Shown piece by piece: positions 51,895-60,500 of a DNA stretch of 64,000 bases. The stretch's first letter is position 1. Each line of letters opens with the position of its first letter. The translations under genes and the position numbers were made by a program. The DNA is from Allomuricauda sp. (GTDB taxonomy: Bacteria > Bacteroidota > Bacteroidia > Flavobacteriales > Flavobacteriaceae): positions 62,001 to 126,000 of the forward strand of contig NZ_PABT01000046.1 in the NCBI RefSeq assembly GCF_002699205.1, read 5' to 3'. Below the pieces are notes generated by a model that was not told the DNA's origin, searched no databases, and worked only from the letters and a program-made list of their open reading frames with translations.

Positions 51895-52239
51895 ATGAAA
51901 CTTATCCTAAGACTATTGTTGAATGCCTTGGCAGTTGTAATACTTTCTTACGCGCTGCCGGGAGTAGGAGTTGATTCAATGATGACCGCCATTATTGTTG
52001 CCATTGTGCTCAGCCTTCTAAATTTTTTGGTAAAACCCATATTGGTCATCCTAACATTGCCCATTACCATAGTAACCCTTGGACTCTTCCTTCTGGTAAT
52101 CAATGCAATAATAATTCTCTTGACATCCAAACTCATTGACGGGTTCCATGTGACCAGTTTTTGGTGGGCCATAATTTTCAGCCTATTACTTTCATTTTTG
52201 CAGGCCATTTTGCAGTCTATTTTGAAAGAAGACCAATAG
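51895..52239 (+). CDS. Phage-holin-family (superfamily IV, YvlD-like) small membrane protein
   Basis: A 114-residue protein with four predicted transmembrane helices separated by short turns: LLLNALAVVILSYAL; MTAIIVAIVLSLLNFLV; LGLFLLVINAIIILLTS; WWAIIFSLLLSFLQAIL. The pattern NFLVKPILVILTLPITIVTLGLFLLVINA is the family signature. Despite the name, these genes are chromosomal in most bacteria and no phage genes surround this one. Function unknown, perhaps in envelope stress. It stands alone between a terminator and tig. Confidence 0.88.
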   Translation: MKLILRLLLNALAVVILSYALPGVGVDSMMTAIIVAIVLSLLNFLVKPILVILTLPITIVTLGLFLLVINAIIILLTSKLIDGFHVTSFWWAIIFSLLLSFLQAILQSILKEDQ

Positions 52240-52274
52240 AAATCATTTTATTTGAAAGTCAACGATTTAAAAAC

Positions 52275-52305
52275 TTGTCGACAACACAAAAAAGACTTAT
52301 TTTTG
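52275..52305 (+). promoter_or_regulatory. tig promoter
   Basis: TTG (52275-52277), 20-base spacer, TATTTTTG (52298-52305), a full match to the Bacteroidota pattern; the ATG follows at 52340. Confidence 0.6.
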
Positions 52306-52339
52306 CATCCCATTTTTGAAAAGCAAATTTAGGTAGGAG

Positions 52340-53662
52340 ATGAATATAACCAAAGAGCAGATTGACGATCTTAATGCAGTTGTAAAAGTTGCTGTTAGCA
52401 AAGAAGACTATCAGGACAAAGTAGAAAAAATCCTGAAGGATTACAGAAAACAGGCCAACATACCCGGCTTTAGAAAAGGACAAGTTCCCATGGGACTTAT
52501 CAAAAAGCAGTATGGCAAGGCTGTTTTGGTGGATGAAGTGAACAAATTGCTTCAAGACAATCTGAACAAATACCTTACAGAAGAAAAATTGGATGTTTTG
52601 GGCAATCCACTGCCCAAACAACAGGACGATTTTGATTGGGACAAGGACACCCTCGATTTTGAATTTGAATTGGGGCTGGCACCAAGCTTCGAAGTCAACC
52701 TAAAGACAAAAAAAGCGGTAACGCACTATAAAATCGTGGCCGACAAGAAAATGGTCGACGAACAGGTGGAGCGCATTCAAAAACAGTACGGAAAATTGGT
52801 TTCCAAGACCGAAGTAGGCAAAACTGACGAGGTCACTGGGTTCTTCACCAATGAAGAAGAGGAAATCGACCACAAGGCAACCATTGAAATGGACAAGATC
52901 AAAAGCAAAAAAGCAATTGATGCCTTGGTCGGGAAAAAGGTCGGTGACACCGTTACCCTTTCCACAAAAGGACTTTTTAAAGAAGACTACCTCCTATCAA
53001 GTGCTTTGGGAATCGCCCAGGACAAAGCAGACGGTTTAAAAGTTGATGTAAACTTCACCATTGAAGAAGTCAACCAACGTGAGCCAGCTGCCTTGAACCA
53101 AGAACTCTTTGATAAATTGTTCGGTGAAGGCAAGGTTACTTCGGAACAAGAACTTAAAGACAAAATCAAAGAAGATTCAGAAAAACAATTCGAACAACAA
53201 TCCGATCAAAAATTGTTGAACGATATCACTGAAAAATTGATAGAAGAGACCAAATTCGAACTTCCTGCCGAGTTTTTGAAAAAATGGATCCAAATCAGTG
53301 GGGAAAACCCACTTACAGAAGATGAGGCCAAAGAAGAATTCGAAAAATCGGAAAAAGGACTGCGTTATCAATTGATCGAAGGCAAGATCATTCAAGAAAA
53401 CGAACTTCAAGTACAATTCGACGAACTGAAAGAATTTGCCAAAGGATTCATCAAGTCACAAATGGCACAATACGGCCATATGGACCCTAAAGATGAAGAG
53501 CTTGAAGGTATCGCCGCAAGGGTTATGAGCAATCAAGACGAGGTCAAAAGACTATCAGAACAGTTGATGAGCCAAAAACTTTTGAATCTATATAAAGAAA
53601 AGGCCAACCTTAAGGTTAAGGAAGTGTCTTATGAAGACTTCATCAAGGAAGCATACAGCTAA
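52340..53662 (+). CDS. tig: Trigger factor
   Basis: A 440-residue ribosome-bound chaperone. The ribosome-docking signature is GFRKGQVPMGLIKKQYG near 44-60. The central PPIase-like region (about 155-245) is diverged and weakly conserved, as in other Bacteroidota. The C-terminal helical arms (from about 260) are rich in E and K. Trigger factor meets nascent chains at the tunnel exit. clpP and clpX follow on the same strand, the widely conserved tig-clpP-clpX order, but a strong terminator separates tig from clpP. Confidence 0.95.
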   Translation: MNITKEQIDDLNAVVKVAVSKEDYQDKVEKILKDYRKQANIPGFRKGQVPMGLIKKQYGKAVLVDEVNKLLQDNLNKYLTEEKLDVLGNPLPKQQDDFDWDKDTLDFEFELGLAPSFEVNLKTKKAVTHYKIVADKKMVDEQVERIQKQYGKLVSKTEVGKTDEVTGFFTNEEEEIDHKATIEMDKIKSKKAIDALVGKKVGDTVTLSTKGLFKEDYLLSSALGIAQDKADGLKVDVNFTIEEVNQREPAALNQELFDKLFGEGKVTSEQELKDKIKEDSEKQFEQQSDQKLLNDITEKLIEETKFELPAEFLKKWIQISGENPLTEDEAKEEFEKSEKGLRYQLIEGKIIQENELQVQFDELKEFAKGFIKSQMAQYGHMDPKDEELEGIAARVMSNQDEVKRLSEQLMSQKLLNLYKEKANLKVKEVSYEDFIKEAYS

Positions 53663-53694
53663 GGCTTCGCTAAAAGAAAATTAAGTATCTTTAC

Positions 53695-53731
53695 GGTGCC
53701 GAAAAGCAAATTTTTCGGCACCTTTTTTTTA
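53695..53731 (+). terminator. Terminator after tig
   Basis: GGTGCCGAAAA/TTTTCGGCACC stem, followed by T8. Confidence 0.93.
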
Positions 53732-53752
53732 AGATAAATCGAGTCAAATCCT

Positions 53753-54430
53753 ATGGATTACGGAAAAGAATTTCAGAAATACGCTACAAAGCACCATGGC
53801 ATAAACAGCATGTACTATGATAAGATCATGAGTACCATGTACCCTATGAACATGACCCCAAATATCATTGAAGAAAGGCAATTGAACGCAGTTGCCATGG
53901 ATGTTTTCTCCAGATTGATGATGGACAGGATAATTTTTATGGGGACCGGAATCAACGATCAAGTAGCAAATATTGTACAGGCACAGTTGCTTTTCTTGGA
54001 AAGTGCTGATGCGTCCAAGGACATCCAAATATATATCAACTCCCCTGGCGGAAGTGTTTATGCCGGTCTGGGCATCTACGACACCATGCAGTTCATAAAA
54101 CCGGACGTGGCCACCATTTGTACCGGAATTGCGGCTTCCATGGCGGCCGTGCTGCTCTGTGCAGGACACAAGGGCAAGCGTAGTGGACTGCCCCATTCCA
54201 GGGTAATGATCCACCAACCACTATCGGGGGCGCAGGGACAGGCGAGCGACATCGAAATTGCCGCACAAGAAGTACTCAAAATCAAAGATGAGCTGTACGA
54301 GATCATTTCCAAACACTCTGGGCAAACCTTTGAAAAGGTATACGAAGACAGTGATCGGGATTTTTGGATGAGGGCACCGGAAGCCAAAGAGTACGGAATG
54401 ATTGATGAAGTTTTAGTGAGAGAAAAATAA
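53753..54430 (+). CDS. clpP: ATP-dependent Clp protease proteolytic subunit
   Basis: A 225-residue ClpP with the catalytic triad Ser129 (GIAASMAAV), His154 (RVMIHQP) and an Asp in the EDSDRDF segment near 200. The PGG of INSPGGSVYAG near 98-100 forms the oxyanion region. An N-terminal extension of about 30 residues precedes the mature core and may be self-processed. It forms a tetradecameric chamber fed by ClpX, encoded 88 bases downstream. Confidence 0.97.
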   Translation: MDYGKEFQKYATKHHGINSMYYDKIMSTMYPMNMTPNIIEERQLNAVAMDVFSRLMMDRIIFMGTGINDQVANIVQAQLLFLESADASKDIQIYINSPGGSVYAGLGIYDTMQFIKPDVATICTGIAASMAAVLLCAGHKGKRSGLPHSRVMIHQPLSGAQGQASDIEIAAQEVLKIKDELYEIISKHSGQTFEKVYEDSDRDFWMRAPEAKEYGMIDEVLVREK

Positions 54431-54518
54431 AAAACTCTCCAATTGTTTAAAAAACAACCATTTAACGTAGAACATATCTGTTTTTTTTACGTTATTGAAG
54501 GTTGAAGATTAAAATAAT

Positions 54519-55754
54519 ATGGCAAAGGAAAATTTGGAATGTTCTTTTTGTGGTAGAAAAAAGCCGGAAACCAATTTATTGATCGCCGGTTTGGATGCAC
54601 ATATCTGCGATAGATGCATAGAACAGGCCCATAGTATTGTAGCCGAAGAGTCCAAACAGACCAAAACTCAAGACTTATCTTCAGAACTGGTCTTAAAAAA
54701 ACCCATGGAAATCCATGATTTCCTGGACACTTTTGTAATTGGACAGGAACGGACGAAAAAAGTGATGTCCGTAGCGGTATACAACCACTATAAAAGATTG
54801 TTGCAGCCCAAAGGCAAAGACGAGGATATCGAAATCCAAAAGAGCAATATAATCATGGTCGGGGAAACCGGTACAGGTAAAACACTGATTGCCAAGACCA
54901 TCGCCAAAATGCTGAATGTACCCCTCGCCATTGTGGACGCTACTGTTTTAACAGAGGCCGGGTATGTTGGTGAAGATGTAGAGAGTATTTTGACCCGTTT
55001 GTTGCAAGCTGCCGACTACAATCTGGAAAAAGCGGAGCGCGGGATTGTTTTTATCGATGAAATTGACAAAATAGCACGTAAAAGCGATAACCCTTCCATA
55101 ACCCGAGATGTTTCCGGGGAAGGGGTCCAACAAGGGCTCTTGAAACTATTGGAAGGAACCACGGTCAATGTTCCACCCAAAGGTGGGCGTAAGCACCCAG
55201 ATCAAAAATTTATAGAGGTCAATACTGAAAATATCCTTTTTGTGGCCGGTGGTGCTTTTGATGGTATTGAACGTATCATAACCAAACGCTTGAACATGCA
55301 AGCAGTAGGTTACAGTGCTTCAAAAGCTGAGGAAAACCTAGATCAGGAAAATATACTTCAATATATAATTCCAAAAGACCTGAAGGAGTTTGGACTTATT
55401 CCGGAAATAATAGGAAGACTTCCAGTTCTTACCCACATGAATCCTTTGGACTCAAAAACGCTAAGGGCCATTTTAACGGAACCAAAAAATGCCATCATAA
55501 AACAGTACGAAAAACTGTTTGCCATGGATGACATTAAATTCACCATTACCGATCAGGCACTGGATTACATTGTGGAAAAAGCAGTGGAATATAAGCTTGG
55601 TGCCAGAGGGCTTCGTTCGTTATGTGAGGCCGTTTTCACCGATGCCATGTTCACATTGCCTAGCAGTGATGAGACCGAGTTCAAGGTCACCAAGGATTAC
55701 GCCGAGAAAAAATTATCGTACGAAACGGTCAAAAAACTAAAAGCGGTCTCTTAG
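54519..55754 (+). CDS. clpX: ATP-dependent Clp protease ATP-binding subunit ClpX
   Basis: A 411-residue AAA+ unfoldase. The zinc-binding domain has Cys8, Cys11, Cys30 and Cys33. Walker A is GETGTGKT near 115, Walker B is [11 protein letters not shown] near 178, and sensor regions follow ([14 protein letters not shown] near 365). The ClpP-docking IGF loop appears as VGY in [12 protein letters not shown]. It selects and unfolds substrates for ClpP. Its stop codon lies inside the loop of a terminator shared with the convergent gene. Confidence 0.97.
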   Translation: MAKENLECSFCGRKKPETNLLIAGLDAHICDRCIEQAHSIVAEESKQTKTQDLSSELVLKKPMEIHDFLDTFVIGQERTKKVMSVAVYNHYKRLLQPKGKDEDIEIQKSNIIMVGETGTGKTLIAKTIAKMLNVPLAIVDATVLTEAGYVGEDVESILTRLLQAADYNLEKAERGIVFIDEIDKIARKSDNPSITRDVSGEGVQQGLLKLLEGTTVNVPPKGGRKHPDQKFIEVNTENILFVAGGAFDGIERIITKRLNMQAVGYSASKAEENLDQENILQYIIPKDLKEFGLIPEIIGRLPVLTHMNPLDSKTLRAILTEPKNAIIKQYEKLFAMDDIKFTITDQALDYIVEKAVEYKLGARGLRSLCEAVFTDAMFTLPSSDETEFKVTKDYAEKKLSYETVKKLKAVS

Positions 55755-55766
55755 ACCGCTTTTTTT
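55740..55766. terminator. Bidirectional terminator overlapping the clpX stop codon
   Basis: AAGCGGTCT (55741-55749) pairs with AGACCGCTT (55753-55761) around a 3-base loop and runs into T7; A-rich sequence on the left gives a T run on the other strand. The clpX stop (55752-55754) and the convergent gene's stop (55751-55753) both lie at the loop. Confidence 0.9.
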
Positions 55767-56290
55767 GTGATATTCTCCAGCAGTTCCAGACTGATCTCTG
55801 AAATTATTTTTTCGTCAGAATAGAGCGTATGTCCAAAATTGGGAACAATTTTAATATTTGCCCCAACCCTTTCGGCCCATTTTAAACTTGGTTTGGATGT
55901 ATCGCACTCACCATAGATTAATTTTACATCGGCATTTGGCACTTGTTCTTCCATTTCAATTCCAATAGCCGAAATTGCCGTTATCGATTTGGCGGGCAAA
56001 CCCTTTAACGATGCTTTATAGGTAACCGTTGCACCTGTTCCAAATGACAAATAATGTGCTGGTTCCACTTCTTTTTTAAGCAAATTGGAAACAGCCCTAT
56101 CTATTCCTTTTTCATCAAAGGCCTTGTCTATATTTTCTTCTGATGAAATGGAGACATCTACATTCCCCAATTGCTGGCAATCGTGAAAGACAATATCATA
56201 GTACTGCTGAAGATAGCCAAAGTATGAGGCTATCCATAATCCTTTTTTTGCTCCCCACTTATCTGAAATTACAATAAGTTTTTCTGACAT
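55751..56290 (-). CDS. Alpha/beta-hydrolase-like protein lacking the nucleophile serine
   Basis: A 179-residue protein using the ATG at 56290 ([19 protein letters not shown]). The fold pattern fits a small alpha/beta-hydrolase, with central elbow region [15 protein letters not shown] near 97-111, an acid region [11 protein letters not shown] near 141 and a C-terminal NFGHTLYSD near 160. The elbow has no Ser at the nucleophile place (SFGTG instead of GxSxG), so classical hydrolysis is unlikely. It is a single gene downstream of a LacI-type palindrome. The function is not recognised. Confidence 0.6.
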   Translation of the reverse strand: MSEKLIVISDKWGAKKGLWIASYFGYLQQYYDIVFHDCQQLGNVDVSISSEENIDKAFDEKGIDRAVSNLLKKEVEPAHYLSFGTGATVTYKASLKGLPAKSITAISAIGIEMEEQVPNADVKLIYGECDTSKPSLKWAERVGANIKIVPNFGHTLYSDEKIISEISLELLENITKKAV

Positions 56291-56410
56291 GATGTTAATG
56301 GTTTTCGTGTTTAATTTAGGAATTGCTCCGGGGGGAATTTCATCATTTAACGTCACAAATCCATTTTTATTTGTTCAAAACAAATGTTTTTACGACGAAA
56401 GGCCTTAACC

Positions 56411-56428
56411 TACGAAAACGTTTTCGTA
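56411..56428. promoter_or_regulatory. LacI-type 18 bp perfect palindrome
   Basis: TACGAAAACGTTTTCGTA, perfectly symmetric with the central CG characteristic of LacI/GalR-family operators. It lies about 120 bases upstream of the hydrolase-like gene and 40 bases after the GH3 stop. A second inverted repeat, TTTGTTCAAAACAAA, is at 56369-56384 between it and the gene. Confidence 0.6.
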
Positions 56429-56467
56429 AATCATTATAAAAGTTATAAAATCTAAAAAAGGGACCTC

Positions 56468-57979
56468 TTAACCATTCATTCTAAGCAACTCCTCAATGCA
56501 ATCCCTCTCATTGGAAAGTCTAGGGATCTTATGTTGCCCCCCCAATTTGTTCTTGGATTTAAGCCAGTCATGGAATAAGTTTTTACGGGCAATATGCACT
56601 TTTGGCATCTTCAAGGTAATATTATTGTACCGCTTGGCTTCATAATCGGAGTTAAGGGACTTAAGGGCATTATCCAACACTTCCGTAAAGTATGCCATAT
56701 CTTCCGGTGGTTTTCTAAATTCTATGATCCATTCGTGGGCACCTTTCTCTTTGTCGGTCATAAAAATCGGTGCAGCGGTATAATCCATAATTTCCGCATC
56801 GGTTTTCTCGCAAATCTGCTTTAGTGCCTGCTCTGCATTTTCAATGATCAGTTCCTCACCAAAAACATTGATATGGTGTTTGGTTCGCCCCGTAATTTTG
56901 ATACGATATGGATTTTTGGAGGTGAATCGGATGGTATCGCCAATTTTATAGCGCCACAGTCCGGCATTTGTAGTGATCACCAACGCATAATTGACTCCTA
57001 GCTCCACTTCCCAAAGTGGAATGGCCCGATCTCCCTCCCCATTTGAATCAATAGGGATAAATTCATAAAAAATGCCATAATCCAGCATCAACAAAAGTTC
57101 ATCAGAATTGTTTTGGTCTTGGATGGCGAAGAACCCTTCCGAGGCATTATAAGTTTCGTAATAATTGAATTTTTTCCTGGGCAGGAGTTTTTCATATTGA
57201 TTTTTATAAGGTGTAAAACTCACCCCTCCATGAAAATAGACCTCCAGATTTTCCCACACCTCGAACAAATGGGTTTTTCCTGTTTTTTCCAATACTTGGT
57301 TCAGCAACACCAACATCCAGGAAGGCACCCCTGCCAAACTGGTCACGTTCTCCCGTATGCTCTCTTGGATGATGGCTTCCAATTTGGACTCCCATTCCGT
57401 CATCAAGGAAACTTTATTGCTTGGTGTGCTGCTGTATTCGGCCCAAAGCGGCATATTATCAATCAAAATGGCGGAAAGGTCGCCAAAAAAAGTCCCATTA
57501 TCCTCGTATAGCTCCTTACTTCCGCCCAAACGCAGCCCCTTCCCGGTAAAAAGCTGGGAGTTTTCGTTGTTGTTCAGATATAGGCACAACAGGTCCTTAC
57601 TTGATTTATAGTGGCAATCTTCCAAAGCTTCCGTACTGACCGGGATAAATTTACTCTTGGCATTGGTGGTACCACTGCTCTTTGCGAACCATTTTATCGC
57701 AGTTGGCCAGAACAGATTTTGTTCACCCCTTCTAGTGCGTTCAATAAGAGGGGCGATATCTTCATAGGTTACGATGGGCACTCGGTTTCTAAACTCATCA
57801 TACTTGGGCGAATCTTGAAAACCATATTGTTTTCCAACCATGGTGTCTTTGGAAAAATCCAAAAGTTGGTGCAAAACCTCATCCTGTACATCCAAAGGAT
57901 ACTTTAAAAAAAGTTCTATTTGGTGGTAGCGCTTACGTAATAACCAAGAAGCGATGGAGTTGAATATTGTTATTGGCAT
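56468..57979 (-). CDS. GH3 auxin-responsive-promoter family acyl-adenylating protein
   Basis: A 503-residue protein using the ATG at 57979 (MPITIFNSIASWLL). It belongs to the GH3 branch of adenylate-forming enzymes: the ATP loop AKSSGTTNAKSKFIPVS near 97-113, YNASEGFFAIQDQN near 293-306 and the C-terminal RTKHHINVFGEELIIENAE near 382-400. Plant relatives link amino acids to hormones, and bacterial ones are uncharacterised; formation of an acyl amide is the inferred chemistry. It is divergent from the DUF2797 gene. Confidence 0.9.
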   Translation of the reverse strand: MPITIFNSIASWLLRKRYHQIELFLKYPLDVQDEVLHQLLDFSKDTMVGKQYGFQDSPKYDEFRNRVPIVTYEDIAPLIERTRRGEQNLFWPTAIKWFAKSSGTTNAKSKFIPVSTEALEDCHYKSSKDLLCLYLNNNENSQLFTGKGLRLGGSKELYEDNGTFFGDLSAILIDNMPLWAEYSSTPSNKVSLMTEWESKLEAIIQESIRENVTSLAGVPSWMLVLLNQVLEKTGKTHLFEVWENLEVYFHGGVSFTPYKNQYEKLLPRKKFNYYETYNASEGFFAIQDQNNSDELLLMLDYGIFYEFIPIDSNGEGDRAIPLWEVELGVNYALVITTNAGLWRYKIGDTIRFTSKNPYRIKITGRTKHHINVFGEELIIENAEQALKQICEKTDAEIMDYTAAPIFMTDKEKGAHEWIIEFRKPPEDMAYFTEVLDNALKSLNSDYEAKRYNNITLKMPKVHIARKNLFHDWLKSKNKLGGQHKIPRLSNERDCIEELLRMNG

Positions 57980-58077
57980 TTTAGGTATCTTTAACCAAAG
58001 AAACTTAGGTTGGTACAACTGCTAAATTAGCTTTTCTGGCCCTCATTTTCAAATAAGATAAACACATTCATTTCAAT

Positions 58078-58872
58078 ATGCTATACGAAGGAGTCCTGAG
58101 AAAAATGCAAACGGAAATAGGTAATCCCATTCAATATTATTTGGTTTTTGAAAACGATTTCATCAACATGAACCAAGGTCTGAACAAAGAACTTCAGATA
58201 GATTTCATCAAATATCAATGTCTGAACTGTGGAGAGGACAAACCTATATATAGACAGGGATTTTGTAAGTCGTGCTTTTTTGAAACACCCCGTGCGGGCG
58301 ATTGGATAATGAGACCGGAATTGAGCACTGCCCATTTGGGCAAGGAAGACCGTGACCTTGAGTTTGAAAAAAAAATGCAGTTACAGCCACATATCGTTTA
58401 TTTGGCGAATTCCAGTGACATAAAGGTCGGTGTTACCCGAAAATCCCAAATTCCCACACGATGGATCGACCAAGGTGCCCACGAAGCCATTGAAATCGTG
58501 GAAGTTCCCAACCGCTATTTGGCCGGCATTACGGAAGTTGCCCTAAAAGAGCATGTGAGCGACAAGACAAGTTGGAGAAAAATGTTGCAAAATGATATCC
58601 AAGACGTGGATTTGGTGGAATGGCGGAACAAATTAAAGGCCAGTATTCCGGACGAGGTCATAGACTATTATTTGGATGACAAAGAAGAAACCCATTTGGA
58701 ATTTCCCGTTTTAAAATATCCTGAAAAGGTAAAAAGTCTCAACTTGGACAAAACACCAAGTTATAAGGGCATTCTCAAAGGAATTAAAGGGCAGTACCTT
58801 ATTTTTGAGGACAATACAGTTTTCAATGTCAGGGGAAGCGAAGGATATTATGTAGGTATCAATTTCAGTTGA
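58078..58872 (+). CDS. DUF2797 protein with zinc ribbon and GIY-YIG-like segment
   Basis: A 264-residue protein. A zinc ribbon CLNCG-x9-FCKSC lies at about 48-66. The middle region IVYLANSSDIKVGVTRKSQIPTRWIDQGAHEA near 105-136 resembles the GIY-YIG pattern, with two hydrophobic tyrosine-like strands, an Arg and a later Glu (GITEVALKEHV). The family is DUF2797, of unknown function. Nucleic-acid binding or cleavage is plausible but not shown. It is followed after 24 bases by an APC permease gene. Confidence 0.85.
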   Translation: MLYEGVLRKMQTEIGNPIQYYLVFENDFINMNQGLNKELQIDFIKYQCLNCGEDKPIYRQGFCKSCFFETPRAGDWIMRPELSTAHLGKEDRDLEFEKKMQLQPHIVYLANSSDIKVGVTRKSQIPTRWIDQGAHEAIEIVEVPNRYLAGITEVALKEHVSDKTSWRKMLQNDIQDVDLVEWRNKLKASIPDEVIDYYLDDKEETHLEFPVLKYPEKVKSLNLDKTPSYKGILKGIKGQYLIFEDNTVFNVRGSEGYYVGINFS

Positions 58873-58896
58873 TCTAGCAACCGGACAAAACAAGCC

Positions 58897-60183
58897 ATGA
58901 GCAAAAAAATCAGACTCACTGAAGCAATCTCCATTGGGATCGGTGGTATGGTGGGTGGTGGTATTTTTGCAGTTTTGGGTTTGGCCGTAGCTTTTTCAAA
59001 AGGAGGCACGCCCATAGCGTTTCTTTTCGCGGGCATATTGGCTTTATTAACCTCATATAGCTATGTAAAGCTTTCAAACACCTACCCAGACAGGGGCGGC
59101 ACCGTAAAGTTCATAAACCAAGGGTTTGGTAAAACTATTTTTAGCGGAGGCATCAACAATCTGTTATGGGTCAGTTATGTCATCATGTTGTCCTTGTACG
59201 CTTCTGCATTTGGTTCCTACGCTCCAAACTTGCTCCCCTTCACAGGTAGTGAACTGGATTTTCACATTTATGCAAGTGCGATTATCATTTTGGCATCCAT
59301 TATCAATTATTACAACATAAAGGTGGTAGGAATGATAGAATCCTATGCCGTGGTCATAAAACTAGCCATCCTATTGGCATTTATATGTGTTGGCCTATAT
59401 GGCTTGATGGGCAACCCAAATTTGGAACAATTGTCCCCCGAAAACTGGGAAGCGCCCTTACAACTTTTGACCGGGGGAATGGTCATATTTGTTGCTTATG
59501 AAGGTTTTGAATTGATTGCCAACTCTGCTCCCGATATTAAAAACCCGGAGAAGAATATTCCAAGGGCTTACTACATTTCCATTATTTTTGTGATCTTATT
59601 GTACATCATCATCGCAGTAGTAACTGTTGGATCTCTCCCATTTGAACAAATTAAAACTGCCGAAGACTATGTGCTGGCCGAAGCTGCCAAACCCATGCTC
59701 GGTCAAACTGGGTTCACCATAATTACCATTGCAGCCCTTATTTCAACTTTTTCTGCCATAAATGCATCACTGTACGGAGGAAGCCGTGTCAGTTATGAAA
59801 TTGCCGAAGATGACGAACTTCCCCACCAATTTACCTATAAGTTATGGAACCAGCCGATCGGTCTGTTGGTTACGGCCATCCTGACCCTCACCTTGACCAA
59901 CACCTTAAAGCTGGAAAGTATCTCCACTGCGGGCAGCGTAGGTTTCCTGTTTATTTTCGCCATGGTCAATTACGTAGGCTACAGGTTATCCAAAGAGACC
60001 AAAAGTGTCAAAACAATACCAATAATCGGGTTCATACTGTGTACCATTGCTACGATTGTCTTGCTAAAGCAACAATTTAAAAGTAACAGGATGGGGGTCA
60101 TTGTAGCCATTTCTATCATGGTCGCCTGCTTTTTGATCGAATATATTTATAAATGGACCGAAAGAAAGAATAGTAAAAAATAG
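58897..60183 (+). CDS. APC-family amino acid permease
   Basis: A 428-residue membrane protein with about 12 helices. The TM1 glycine motif GIGGMVGGGIFAVLG is at about 12-26, and TM6 contains GGMVIFVAYEGFELIANSAPDIKNPEKNIPRAYYISI near 191-227, the APC signature where substrate is bound. Members exchange or import amino acids, often with protons. It may share a transcript with the DUF2797 gene. No catabolic enzyme is adjacent to suggest the substrate. Confidence 0.92.
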   Translation: MSKKIRLTEAISIGIGGMVGGGIFAVLGLAVAFSKGGTPIAFLFAGILALLTSYSYVKLSNTYPDRGGTVKFINQGFGKTIFSGGINNLLWVSYVIMLSLYASAFGSYAPNLLPFTGSELDFHIYASAIIILASIINYYNIKVVGMIESYAVVIKLAILLAFICVGLYGLMGNPNLEQLSPENWEAPLQLLTGGMVIFVAYEGFELIANSAPDIKNPEKNIPRAYYISIIFVILLYIIIAVVTVGSLPFEQIKTAEDYVLAEAAKPMLGQTGFTIITIAALISTFSAINASLYGGSRVSYEIAEDDELPHQFTYKLWNQPIGLLVTAILTLTLTNTLKLESISTAGSVGFLFIFAMVNYVGYRLSKETKSVKTIPIIGFILCTIATIVLLKQQFKSNRMGVIVAISIMVACFLIEYIYKWTERKNSKK

Positions 60184-60276
60184 CTTCCATTCCACTGTCT
60201 TACGGCTACAACCCAATAATTTTTTTTCAAGAGGTTATGCACTTTTATCGCCACCAAACTTCTAAAACCAACCTAA

Positions 60277-60457
60277 ATGAAAAAATTCCCGAATGCCTTT
60301 GTGATTTTAATCGGAGTCATTCTCTTTTACATGGATACTTGCCATTGCAAACATACCCTATAACAAATGGCTCAGATTTGTATTAAAACCAACGTTGTTG
60401 ATGCTATTGGTCGGAGCTCTTACTATAATGGCAGCAGTTACCATTGGTTACAATTAG
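60277..60457 (+). pseudogene. Degraded YfcC-like transporter remnant
   Basis: An ATG at 60277 starts MKKFPNAFVILIGVILF, the first-helix signature of YfcC-type (AbgT/ArsB superfamily) transporters. The frame then stops after 28 codons. In the next frame TWILAIAN continues the same first helix, but the sequence jumps straight to YNKWLRFVLKPTLLMLLVGA and LTIMAAVTIGYN, typical of the last helix of the same family, and ends at TAG 60455-60457. A large internal deletion (about 90 percent of the gene) plus a frameshift explains this. Family assignment is by recall of the two ends. Confidence 0.5.
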
Positions 60458-60500
60458 TCGGTGACTTTTTGTAGATTAGACAAACCTATCCTGCCGAACC

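Noticed and set aside
51895..52239. Phage holin name suggesting a prophage remnant.
   Set aside because: The family is a common chromosomal membrane protein; no integrase, capsid, tail or lysis genes surround it and neighbours are housekeeping genes.
54431..54518. Possible terminator between clpP and clpX (AACAACCATTTAACG...T8ACGTTA).
   Set aside because: ACGTTA/TAACGT can pair but the T8 run lies inside the loop rather than after the stem; not a convincing intrinsic terminator.
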